This document shows, piece after piece, positions 27,594 through 35,174 of a stretch of 64,000 nt of DNA (positions within the stretch are counted from its first letter, which is position 1; the number at the start of each line of letters is the position of its first letter). The position numbers and the translations under genes are program-made. This DNA is from Holophagales bacterium (lineage in GTDB: Bacteria; Acidobacteriota; Thermoanaerobaculia; UBA5066). The DNA is taken from contig JADJVF010000014.1 in NCBI GenBank assembly GCA_016716705.1, positions 1 to 64,000 on the forward strand, written 5' to 3'. Below the pieces are notes generated by a model. It worked only from the letters and a program-made list of their open reading frames with translations. It searched no databases and was not told the origin of the DNA.

Positions 27594-29150
27594 TCAGGCG
27601 TCCCGCGTCACCGCCTGAGACGAGGCGGTCCGATCCTGGCGCGCGCGCGCGGCGGTCAGCTCGTCGAAGACCTCCTGGATCTCGTCGCAGCCGAGGCGGA
27701 GGGGGCCCGTGACGAAGTCGAGGAGCTCCTGCCTCATCCCCTTCGCCTGGGGGTCCCGGCGGATGACGCGGTGGACGACGAGGTTCAGGACGAGGAGCGC
27801 GCCGCAGAGCTCGTCGGCGGCGAATCCCTGCTCGAAGCGCCGCGTCGCGAGCTGCCGGCAGTAGGAGATGAGGACCGCCTTGTCCCGCGTGCGGACCGTG
27901 TTCTTCAGGTGGCCGAAGACGACGCGGTGGTTCCAGTCGTGCTCCTCCTCGGAGATCCGCTGGTAGTTCGCGAAGCGGATCGGCCCGTGCGGTCCGACGA
28001 GGTGACCGTGATAGGCGGAGATCACGTCGTCCTCGTATCTCTCGAGGAGCCGATGGAGCCTCAGGTTCGAGGGGAAGTGGACTTCCTTCATCGCTGCGCG
28101 GTTCCTGAGGTTCCACTCGAGGGGGTCCGTCTTGAGGTTCTCGATCAGGAACGGGAGGCGCCGGAGCAGCTCGAGGCGGGGCCTCGGTGCCCAGCCCAGA
28201 CGGGCCCGGCTCCGGCTCGCGTCGATGGTCATCTTCAGGTCGATGTAGCTCGCCATCCAGGGACGCTCGAACGGCATGTCGCCCGTCAGGCGGCCGAGGA
28301 GGGCGCGGCCCCACATCCCGGGCCCGCAGAGGGGACGCGGCATCAGGATCGGAGCGCGGGCCTCGCCGTCGAAGTCCCGGGTCGCTTCGTCGAACAGCTC
28401 CCGGTGGCTCGTGCTGCCGTCGGGGCTCGCGATCAGCACCTCGCCCGGCGCGAGCTCGCCCGGCCGCTTCTCGAGGACGAGGCGAAGGGCCGCGACGACG
28501 TCCTTGACGTGAAGGTACGGAATGGCGGACTCGCCACGGCCGCCGAGGAGGTTCCGGTTCCAGGCGGGGGAGAGCCACGTCGAGAGGAACATGAAGAGCG
28601 GGGGGTACTCGCACCAGTCGGAGAAGAGCGCCGCGAAGCGGACGATGGTCGACGGGAACGACTCTTCGTACTCCCTCACCATCGCCTCGCCGATCGCCTT
28701 GGTTCGGGCGTAGACGTGGTCGCCGTCGGGCGGGCTGTCCTCGGTGAGGGCGGAGCCGGGCGAGGGCAGCCGGCAGGCCGCGACCGAGCTCGAGAAGACG
28801 AAGCGCTTCACGCCGAGCTCGCGGGAGAAGTCGAGCGTGTTCCTCAGGCCCTCCACGTTCGTCCGCCGGTACTCGGGGTGCTCCTCGCCGGTGAAGTCGT
28901 AGTGTGCGGCGAGGTGGACGACGGTGTCGGCGCCTCCGAGGACGCGGATCATCCGGAAGACCTCGGAGAGGGGCTCGCGCTCGCCGATGTCGACCTGGAA
29001 CCAGGTGATGTTGGGGTGCACGGGCGCCCCGCAACGGACCTGGGACCGGCGGGCGATCCCGAAGATCCGGTACTCCCCGGCGAGGGACTCGAGAAGGTGC
29101 CGGCCCACGAATCCGGAGGCCCCCGTGAGGACGAGCGTGGGGAGAGTCAT
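27594..29150 (-). CDS. NAD-dependent epimerase/dehydratase fused to a C-terminal domain of unknown function
   Basis: A 518-residue protein. Residues 1-330 are an extended SDR: TGASGFVG (9-16), VDIGEREPL, VVHLAAHYDFTGEE, FVFSSSVAACRL and the Y-x-x-x-K pair in VYARTKAIGEAMV. Residues from about 350 to 518 form a mostly helical, His- and Arg-rich extension not typical of epimerases (for example DDVISAYHGHLVGPHGPIR and EEEHDWNHRVVFGHLKN). The D-W-N-H and H-x-H patterns hint at a hemerythrin-like or other metal-binding helix bundle, but this is inference. It is followed on the same strand by nothing; its 3' end faces the hydrogenase operon. Substrate unknown, perhaps a lipid-linked sugar or steroid-like compound. 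Confidence 0.75.
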   Translation of the reverse strand: MTLPTLVLTGASGFVGRHLLESLAGEYRIFGIARRSQVRCGAPVHPNITWFQVDIGEREPLSEVFRMIRVLGGADTVVHLAAHYDFTGEEHPEYRRTNVEGLRNTLDFSRELGVKRFVFSSSVAACRLPSPGSALTEDSPPDGDHVYARTKAIGEAMVREYEESFPSTIVRFAALFSDWCEYPPLFMFLSTWLSPAWNRNLLGGRGESAIPYLHVKDVVAALRLVLEKRPGELAPGEVLIASPDGSTSHRELFDEATRDFDGEARAPILMPRPLCGPGMWGRALLGRLTGDMPFERPWMASYIDLKMTIDASRSRARLGWAPRPRLELLRRLPFLIENLKTDPLEWNLRNRAAMKEVHFPSNLRLHRLLERYEDDVISAYHGHLVGPHGPIRFANYQRISEEEHDWNHRVVFGHLKNTVRTRDKAVLISYCRQLATRRFEQGFAADELCGALLVLNLVVHRVIRRDPQAKGMRQELLDFVTGPLRLGCDEIQEVFDELTAARARQDRTASSQAVTRDA

Positions 29151-29156
29151 CCGCGC

Positions 29157-29561
29157 CTACGGTCCGACCAGGACGAGCGGTCCGTCGATCCTGGCGGGGA
29201 GGGTCGCGAGGGGCTTCGGCGGAGGTCCCTCCTTCGGACGACCCTCGGCGTCGAACTTCCCCTCGTGGCAGGGACAGGCGTAGACGCCGTCGACCTCCGA
29301 CCAGGAGACCTCGCATCCCTGGTGCGTGCAGAGGAGTGAACGGGCGGTGACTCCCGAGGCGGAACGGAGGATTTCGACCGGATGTCCCGAGACGCTGACG
29401 GTGACCCGGAGGCCGCTGGGGAAACGCTCGAGCGGGAGCGCGACCGGCCTCGGTCCGGGTGGCTCGGACCGGCCCCGTGCGCAAGCGGCGAGCGGGGCGC
29501 ACGCCACGAGGAACGCTCGGCGGGAGAGCGGGTTGCCACAGACTCCGGGCTTCTCGCCCAT
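29157..29561 (-). CDS. Rieske [2Fe-2S] protein, exported
   Basis: A 134-residue Rieske protein. The N-terminus SRRAFLVACAPLAACARG combines a twin-Arg start with a lipobox-like LAAC, so a Tat-exported lipoprotein is likely. The cluster ligands are CTHQGC and CPCHEGKFD. Its short size and lack of partner cytochrome genes suggest a stand-alone electron carrier or a quinol-oxidase accessory subunit rather than a bc1 subunit. It ends 6 nt before the epimerase gene and is probably co-transcribed with it. Confidence 0.88.
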   Translation of the reverse strand: MGEKPGVCGNPLSRRAFLVACAPLAACARGRSEPPGPRPVALPLERFPSGLRVTVSVSGHPVEILRSASGVTARSLLCTHQGCEVSWSEVDGVYACPCHEGKFDAEGRPKEGPPPKPLATLPARIDGPLVLVGP

Positions 29562-29702
29562 GCGCCCCTCCTCGGACCAGAATGGAGCAGTTTAGCCCTC
29601 GCGAGGCGTTGCGGGAACGGGCGAAAGCTCTCGTCGCACCAGGGAACGGCGCGCGTAAGCTCGCGAGGACGAGATCCGGGAGGCCCCGGGAGGAGGACGA
29701 CG

Positions 29703-30560
29703 ATGGCCCAGCCGATCGCGGTTTTCGACGCCCACGGAAAGCACGCGCAGCGTGCGGTCTTCACGGCCGACGGAGAGACCCTCGTCACGTGCGGCCAGGA
29801 CGCCCGTATCCGGCTCTGGAAGGTCCCCTCGTTCGCGCCGGACGGAGCGTTCGAGGGGCACGCGGCGAGCGTGAACACGCTCTCCTTCTCGGCCGACGGC
29901 GGGCTTCTCGCGAGCGGTTCCTCCGACGGCACGGTCCGGATCTGGTCCTTCCCCGGCGGGCGCGAGCTGGACGTCCTCGATGGCCAGCTGGCCGCGGCCG
30001 TATCGTCCGAGGGCGGCTTCGCGACGATCTCGACGAAGGCGCGTGCGGTCCTCTGGGACGGCAACTACGACGAGGTGGCGACGCTCCCGCTCCTCGACCG
30101 GCGCCTCTTCTCGCTCGTCTTCACGGCGGACGGCGGCTCGCTCCTGGTCGCCGGAACGGAATCGGTTCACCGCGTCGACGTGAAGAGGCGTGTGAAGGTC
30201 GGAGCGTACGCAGGTCACCAGACCGCAATTGCGTCGATGGCGCTCTCCGCGGACGGCGCTCTTCTCGCGACGACCGGCGCCGAGGGGATGCTTCGTCTCC
30301 GGCGCGTCGACGGCGGGGACGAGCTCTTCGCCGTCCGCCTCGGGCGTCCCGGTGTGATGCAGGTGGCGTTCTCGCCCGGCGGGGAGAGCCTCGCGGTGTC
30401 GATCGACTTCGCGATCCAGATCCGGTCGACGGTCGACGGCGCGCTCCTCTCGACGATCGACGTCCCGATCAAGGGGGTCTACGGTCTGGGCTATTCGCCC
30501 GACGGCCGCTTCCTCGCGAACGCGGGGGCCGACGGACGCATTCGAATCTGGGCTCTGTGA
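29703..30560 (+). CDS. WD40 repeat protein
   Basis: A 285-residue beta-propeller with about six to seven WD40 blades; clear repeats end RIRLWKV, TVRIWSF, MLRLRRV and RIRIWAL, with repeated openings VNTLSFSADGGLLASGSSDG, MALSADGALLATTGAEG and LGYSPDGRFLANAGADG. There is no signal peptide, so it is cytoplasmic, a scaffold for protein contacts. The ATG at 29703 follows GGGAGGAGG. The next gene, 62 nt downstream, is a kinase-like protein, and WD40-kinase partnerships are common in bacteria with many eukaryotic-type kinases. No enzyme residues are expected. Confidence 0.88.
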   Translation: MAQPIAVFDAHGKHAQRAVFTADGETLVTCGQDARIRLWKVPSFAPDGAFEGHAASVNTLSFSADGGLLASGSSDGTVRIWSFPGGRELDVLDGQLAAAVSSEGGFATISTKARAVLWDGNYDEVATLPLLDRRLFSLVFTADGGSLLVAGTESVHRVDVKRRVKVGAYAGHQTAIASMALSADGALLATTGAEGMLRLRRVDGGDELFAVRLGRPGVMQVAFSPGGESLAVSIDFAIQIRSTVDGALLSTIDVPIKGVYGLGYSPDGRFLANAGADGRIRIWAL

Positions 30561-30579
30561 ATCGGGGCGGTCGAGCCGC

Positions 30580-30585
30580 TAGACT
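30580..30585 (+). promoter_or_regulatory. Putative -10 box before the kinase-like gene
   Basis: TAGACT (in gctagactt) about 37 nt before the start at 30622; GGAGG lies between. It is the same hexamer as before several other genes and would allow transcription apart from the WD40 gene. Confidence 0.3.
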
Positions 30586-30621
30586 TCCGGCGGCAGCTGC
30601 CCCGGAGGTTTCGACGATGCC

Positions 30622-32634
30622 ATGCCCGGCGCCCCGATCGAATGGAGCGGTCTCCGCCCTCGCAGCGGCGGTGTCCGGGGACGCGTGAGCACCGCTTCGC
30701 CCGGCGGGCCCCGGCGACGCGCGGCGAGGTCCCTGTGGGCCGCGCGCCGTCTCGTCGGTCGCGCCGCACAGGAGATTGCCGCCGCGCCAGCCGCCTGGGT
30801 CAAGGTCGCGGATCGGGTGAGAGCCGAGCTCGGGCGAGAGCCGCTCGGGTCGGCCGTCGCCGGGCCGCGCGGGTTTTCCCTCCTGTCGGCGGAGGAGGAA
30901 GGGCGCCCGGCTCTGCTTCCGCTGGAACGTCTCGAGCCTCTCGGCAAGGGGGGGATGAACACGGTCTCCCGATCGGCGGACCTTCTCTCGGGGAGGGAGC
31001 TGGTCGTGAGGCGCCTCATTCCGGCCGAGTCGGCCGTCGAGGAAGAGATGCGACGCCGCCGGAACGAGCTCGTGAGGGAGCGCCTGTCCGTTCTCCACAG
31101 GCACCCGGTGCTCCAGCGCTTCTGGGGAAGCGGCACCGTCGACGGCGATGCGTGCGAGCTGTTCGACTTCGCGCCGGGAACGACGCTCGCTCGCCACGTC
31201 AAGGAGCGTGGGCTCACCTACGGTGCCCTCCTCGACCTCGCCTGGCACGGGGCTCGAGGCCTCCTCCACCTCTCGCGGCACGGCCTCGTCCACGGGGACG
31301 TGAAGCCGGAGAACTTCTGCGTCGACGAGCGCCGGGTCGGGGGCGACGCGTGGCTCCGCGTCAGCCTCATCGACTTCGACATCGTCTCCACCGTCGACGA
31401 GCAGCTCTTCCAGTACCGGCTCTCGAACACGCTCGACGGCACGCTCCCGTACATGCCTCCCGAGAACTTCGTTCAGGCGACCCCGGAAGACCCGGAAGAG
31501 TGCCGGCGGATGGTCCTGACGAAGGACGTCTACGCCCTGGGCATCACCCTCGTCCGCATCGTCAACGGCCGTTTTCCCGAGGGCTTCTATACGAGCATGA
31601 CGTCGCTCGTGCAGAAGAAGGAGCGCCTCGAGGAGATGCCGGCGACGCTTCCTTCGACGCTGCCGGAGGCCCTGCGGAGTCTCGTCCTCTCGATGTGCCG
31701 GACCTCCTGGCGGGAACGCCCTCCCCTCCCGGTCGTGGTCCGCTCGATCGAGGCCCTGCGCCGCGCCGCGACGCCGGAGGAAAGGGCTCGTATCGTCGCC
31801 GCTCCGCGGGTCGAGGTCGTGGTGGAGGCGCCCCCTCGCGTACCGGAGGAATTCGTCGGGCCTTACCGGCTCGTCGACGCGGCGTTCGCGGCCCGGAATC
31901 CGGGCGACGGCCAGGCTCGCCCGCTCGCGGAGCTGCACGACCCGTTCGGCCGCCGTCTCGTGGGGGTCCCGTTCGAGTTTCGTTCGGCGGCCGAGGAGGC
32001 CGCCTTCTACGAGCAGAAGCGCGTCCTCCTCGGAGATCTCAACGCGGTCCGTCTCCGGCACCCCGAGCTCTTCCCCGGCAGCTTCCGCGACCTCGTGAGG
32101 CAGGGGATCGGAGAGGACCTCTTTCTCGTCTGGATCGTCCGGCCGCTCCTCGAGGGGGCCATCGACCTCGACCTCTACCTCGCGAAGGAGCGACCCGACG
32201 CGACGCTCCTCGAACGCATCGAGATCCTGCGCCGCGTGGCGGAGGCGCTCGCGGCCCTGGAGGAAGGGGGCTACACGCTCGCCACGCTTTCGCCGCAGCT
32301 CGTCTTCTTCGTCCCGCCGCCGGCGGAGGGAAGTGTCGAGCCATCGCCGACGCAGGCAGGACTGACTCTCCCCGTCGCCGCCCTGTTCGACATCCCGGCT
32401 CCGGCGACGGGGCGGAGGTTCCGACAGGAGCTGATGGGCTCCGCCTCCGCGGTGAGGGTCACGCCGGAGGCGACGGGCCGGGTCGTTGCAGGCTTCTTCG
32501 ACGTCGCGGCGCGCATGAAGGTCCTCGCGATGCTCGGCGGCGCAGAGAAGGACGCCTTCCTCCAGATCAGCGACGCGCAGAGCTGGGCCGAGCGGGTCGA
32601 CCTCCTCCGCTGGATCGAGACGCGCCTGGGCTGA
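30622..32634 (+). CDS. Tandem Ser/Thr kinase-like and pseudokinase protein
   Basis: A 670-residue cytoplasmic protein. Residues 105-345 are a eukaryotic-type kinase fold: glycine loop GKGGMNTV (108-115), catalytic loop HGDVKPEN (224-231) with Asp226 and Asn231, DFD (251-253) in place of DFG, and LPYMPPEN (275-282) as the APE region. The lysine of the VAIK motif is replaced by Arg130-Arg131. Residues 380-560 repeat the layout in degenerate form: YRLVDAAFAAR, RRLVGVPFEF, RHPELFPGSF, LFLVWIVRPLLEG and YTLATLSPQLVFF where the catalytic loop should be, without Asp. So one atypical kinase plus one pseudokinase. No membrane segment. Likely works with the WD40 protein upstream. Activity uncertain. 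Confidence 0.72.
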   Translation: MPGAPIEWSGLRPRSGGVRGRVSTASPGGPRRRAARSLWAARRLVGRAAQEIAAAPAAWVKVADRVRAELGREPLGSAVAGPRGFSLLSAEEEGRPALLPLERLEPLGKGGMNTVSRSADLLSGRELVVRRLIPAESAVEEEMRRRRNELVRERLSVLHRHPVLQRFWGSGTVDGDACELFDFAPGTTLARHVKERGLTYGALLDLAWHGARGLLHLSRHGLVHGDVKPENFCVDERRVGGDAWLRVSLIDFDIVSTVDEQLFQYRLSNTLDGTLPYMPPENFVQATPEDPEECRRMVLTKDVYALGITLVRIVNGRFPEGFYTSMTSLVQKKERLEEMPATLPSTLPEALRSLVLSMCRTSWRERPPLPVVVRSIEALRRAATPEERARIVAAPRVEVVVEAPPRVPEEFVGPYRLVDAAFAARNPGDGQARPLAELHDPFGRRLVGVPFEFRSAAEEAAFYEQKRVLLGDLNAVRLRHPELFPGSFRDLVRQGIGEDLFLVWIVRPLLEGAIDLDLYLAKERPDATLLERIEILRRVAEALAALEEGGYTLATLSPQLVFFVPPPAEGSVEPSPTQAGLTLPVAALFDIPAPATGRRFRQELMGSASAVRVTPEATGRVVAGFFDVAARMKVLAMLGGAEKDAFLQISDAQSWAERVDLLRWIETRLG

Positions 32635-32799
32635 CATCGAGGACCGGCCCGGTCCGGGATACGGGCGGAAACGGCTTCGTCGCTCTCGGTGGGGGGGACA
32701 GCGTACGTCTCGAGGGCTTGTGTGCGAGCCGCGACGGATCGCAGCCCGCGTCGTCGATCACGATGCCCCGGCGGCCCGGCCCTCTCGCAGGAGAGAAGA

Positions 32800-32876
32800 G
32801 GATGGGGGAAAGGAGGTGTGGACCTGATTGGAAGGCGGAAAGGTGCGGAAAGGAGGTGGGGGGAAGGGGATGGGAC
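32800..32876. other. Purine-rich intergenic tract with repeated GGAAAGGAGGTG
   Basis: The 287-nt gap 32635-32921 holds no convincing gene. Within it GGAAAGGAGGTG occurs at 32807-32818 and 32847-32858, with a shorter copy GCGGAAAGGTG at 32835-32845. On the minus strand this is a pyrimidine tract downstream of the Os1348-like gene. The core equals a perfect Shine-Dalgarno sequence, yet no plausible reading frame follows either copy. Confidence 0.4.
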
Positions 32877-32921
32877 TCCTCCGCCAGGTCCGGGAGCCGG
32901 GGCAGCGATCAATCAGCGTGT

Positions 32922-33185
32922 TCACAGGAGCCTTCCGGCGGACCCCGTGGGTGCCACGGGGCCACGAAGGCTCGCCTTCTGGAGGCGTGGATCGAGGGAG
33001 TCGGCGAACTGCTCCAGGGTCAGCGGGTCGAGCGAGACGAGGGTTTCGATCTCGGCGCGCGTGAGCTCGCAGCCCCGGTCGGCCAGGCCGTGGACGACCC
33101 GCTCGGGTTCTTCGTGGAAGGCACGCCGGAAGTCCTCGTCCGTGACGAGCCTTCCGACGATCCGTTCCACGTTGGCCTGCGACAT
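32922..33185 (-). CDS. Os1348/Franean1_4349-like NHLP-clan small protein (putative RiPP precursor)
   Basis: An 87-residue protein whose first 72 residues match the pattern of the nitrile-hydratase-leader-peptide clan: NVERIVGRLVTDEDFRRAF, then EEPERVVHGLADRGCELT and SLDPLTLEQFADSLDPRLQKAS. The last 15 residues (LRGPVAPTGSAGRLL) would be the variable core; they hold no Cys and only one Ser and one Thr. The start at 33185 is where family similarity begins; ACGAAG lies just before it. No radical SAM, cyclodehydratase, lanthionine synthetase or exporter gene is nearby, so it is an orphan here. Identity as family member is good; being a true peptide precursor is inference. Confidence 0.75.
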   Translation of the reverse strand: MSQANVERIVGRLVTDEDFRRAFHEEPERVVHGLADRGCELTRAEIETLVSLDPLTLEQFADSLDPRLQKASLRGPVAPTGSAGRLL

Positions 33186-33335
33186 CTTCGTTCTGTCTCG
33201 GTGAAAGGTCTTACAAGAGCCGTGCCAGCGCCGTTCGAGGAGGTCCCGGCCGCCTGCGAGCGCTCCGTTGCGGTCCCAGGGCGTGCGAGACGGGCAGACG
33301 CTCGCGCAGAGAGGTGCGGAGAAGCCTTCACTCTG

Positions 33336-33341
33336 TAGAAT
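33336..33341 (+). promoter_or_regulatory. Putative -10 box for the lipoprotein-ald-CoA transferase genes
   Basis: TAGAAT (in tgTAGAATtc) 75 nt before the GTG start at 33417, which has its own AAGGAGG. It would head the three-gene unit. No clear -35 box. Confidence 0.35.
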
Positions 33342-33416
33342 TCGCCGCATCGCGAAACGGCGGGTGCCCCTGCCGGCGACCCGTTCGAGCCGCCCCTCGC
33401 GAAGGAGGATTCACCC

Positions 33417-34046
33417 GTGAAGAGGAACCGCACTCTCGTCGTCCTGGGCGCCTGCGCCCTCGTACTGTCCGTCGGCTGCCGCAAGAAGGAAGCGCCCGAG
33501 GCCGAGGGAAAGGAGCTGTCGAAGAATCCCATCGCCGCGTTCGGCCAGATCCAGGAGGCCGTCAAGAAGGCGGAGCAGGCCGCGAAGGAATCGCAGGACA
33601 TGAAGGCGGTCGAGCCGGTCCACTTCTCGAAGCTCATCGAGCTCCTGCCGAAGGTCCCCGGCGGGTGGACGGCCGACGGTGAGCCGCGCGGCGAGACGAC
33701 GAACGCCATGGGCTTCAAGGTCTCACTGGCCGAGCAGAGCTTCTCGGCGGAGGGAAAGAGCCTTCGCGTGAAGATCACCGACGGTGCCTTCAATGCGCCG
33801 CTCTACACCGTCATCACGATGGCCGCGCAGTTCGCACGCGAGTCGACCGAGGGCTACGAGAAGGGCATCACGCTCGACGGAAACCCCGGTGTCGAGAAGT
33901 GGCGGAAGGACGGCGGCGACGCCGAGCTGAACGTCGTCGTCGGAAAGCGCTTCTTCGTCGAGATCGAAGGCTCGGGCATCACTCCCGAGATCGTCCGCGA
34001 AGTCTGGGGCTCGGTCGACCGGGCGAAGCTGGCCGGGCTGAAGTGA
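33417..34046 (+). CDS. Predicted lipoprotein of unknown function
   Basis: A 209-residue protein, not recognised. The N-terminus MKRNRTLVVLGACALVLSVGC is a lipoprotein signal with lipobox LSVGC, followed by a Lys/Glu-rich linker and a helix (FGQIQEAVKKAEQAAKES). The rest is a soluble alpha/beta domain with LIELLPKVPGGWTADGEPRG and a C-terminal strand-helix pattern (VVVGKRFFVEIEGSG), of a type often seen in small periplasmic lipoproteins. It begins with GTG after AAGGAGG. Its TGA shares a base with the ald start, so expression is tied to alanine dehydrogenase, though a functional link is not evident. Confidence 0.75.
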   Translation: MKRNRTLVVLGACALVLSVGCRKKEAPEAEGKELSKNPIAAFGQIQEAVKKAEQAAKESQDMKAVEPVHFSKLIELLPKVPGGWTADGEPRGETTNAMGFKVSLAEQSFSAEGKSLRVKITDGAFNAPLYTVITMAAQFARESTEGYEKGITLDGNPGVEKWRKDGGDAELNVVVGKRFFVEIEGSGITPEIVREVWGSVDRAKLAGLK

Positions 34047-35152
34047 TGGAGCGCACGATGAACATCGGCATTCCGAAGGAGTGCCGCCCCGACGAGTTCC
34101 GGGTGGGGATCTCGCCCGTCGGGGTGAGGATGCTCCGAGGAGCCGGGCACCCCTGCTTCGTCGAGGCGGGCGCCGGCACCGGCGCGGGGTTCACCGACGA
34201 GCAGTACCGCCAGGCGGGAGCGACGATCGTCCACACCGCCGAGGAGGCCTGGCGGCGGGCGGATCTCGTCCTCAAGGTGAGTCGCCCCACGATGCAGGAG
34301 CTCGACTGGCTCCAGACCGGCAAGGCGCTGATGGGGTACCTCTACCTCGCGGCGGCGCACCCAGGAAAGGTCGACGTCCTCCTCGAGAAGCGCGTCTCGG
34401 CGATCGCGTACGAGCAGATCCAGCTCGCCGACGGCTCGCTCCCCGTCCTCAAGCCGCTCAGTCAGATCGGCGGACGGATGGCCGCGCAAGTCGCGGCACA
34501 CCTCCTCCAGAACGACGCCGGCGGCCACGGGAAGCTGCTCGGCGGCGTGCCGGGTGTTCCCCCCGCCGAGGTCGTCGTCATCGGGGCCGGGGTCGCGGGC
34601 GAGGCGGCGGCGAGGGCTTTCCTCGGAATGGGAGCGCACGTCACGGTCCTCGACCGGGAGCTCGCGCGACTGCAGACGCTCGACGAGGTCCTCTCCGGCA
34701 AGCTCGTCACCGTCGTCGCGCACCCGTTCCACGTCGCGCGGGCCGCCGAGTACGCCGACGTCGTCGTCGGTGCGGTCATGGTCCCGGGCGAACGAGCGCC
34801 CGTCATCCTGACCCGGGCGATGCTCCGGAAGATGAAACCAGGCGCCCTCTTCATAGACCTCTCCATCGACCAGGGCGGCTGCGCGGAGACGTCCCGTCCG
34901 ACGACGCACGAATCCCCGACCTACGTCGAGGGCGGCGTCGTCCACTGCTGCATCCCGAACCTCGGCGGCGTCGTCGCGCGGACCTCGACGCACGCCTTCC
35001 TCAACGCGGCGGCGCCCTGGATCGAGAGAGTCGTCGTCCAGGGCGTGGAGGCGGCCGCCGCGGCGGACCCGGCCCTCGCTCACGGGGTCGTGACGCACGC
35101 GGGCGAGATCCGGAACTTCAGGCGGGTCTCCTACACCCGTCCCGTCATCTGA
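34046..35152 (+). CDS. ald: Alanine dehydrogenase
   Basis: Catalyses the reversible NAD-dependent deamination of L-alanine to pyruvate and ammonia. The 368 residues start MNIGIPKECRPDEFRVGISP (substrate Arg and Lys in the family-typical KE-x-R-V pattern); LKVSRPTMQEL and AYEQIQLADGSLPVL follow, the latter near the catalytic His/Lys region. The NAD motif is VVVIGAGVAGEAAARAF and GALFIDLSIDQGGCAETSRPTTH is the most conserved signature. The start is set by TGATG coupling to the lipoprotein gene. The CoA-transferase follows after 22 nt, suggesting amino acid catabolism to CoA esters. Confidence 0.93.
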   Translation: MERTMNIGIPKECRPDEFRVGISPVGVRMLRGAGHPCFVEAGAGTGAGFTDEQYRQAGATIVHTAEEAWRRADLVLKVSRPTMQELDWLQTGKALMGYLYLAAAHPGKVDVLLEKRVSAIAYEQIQLADGSLPVLKPLSQIGGRMAAQVAAHLLQNDAGGHGKLLGGVPGVPPAEVVVIGAGVAGEAAARAFLGMGAHVTVLDRELARLQTLDEVLSGKLVTVVAHPFHVARAAEYADVVVGAVMVPGERAPVILTRAMLRKMKPGALFIDLSIDQGGCAETSRPTTHESPTYVEGGVVHCCIPNLGGVVARTSTHAFLNAAAPWIERVVVQGVEAAAAADPALAHGVVTHAGEIRNFRRVSYTRPVI

Positions 35153-35174
35153 GACAGGAAGCGAACGAACCACC

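Noticed and set aside
27610..27629. Terminator hairpin ACCGCCT-GAGACG-AGGCGGT after the hydrogenase operon
   Set aside because: Only 7 bp, no T-run, and it lies inside the 3' end of the convergent epimerase gene; too weak to list.
32807..32858. 16S rRNA 3'-end fragments on the minus strand (CACCTCCTTTCC)
   Set aside because: No rRNA sequence flanks either copy; the match is only to the anti-Shine-Dalgarno core.
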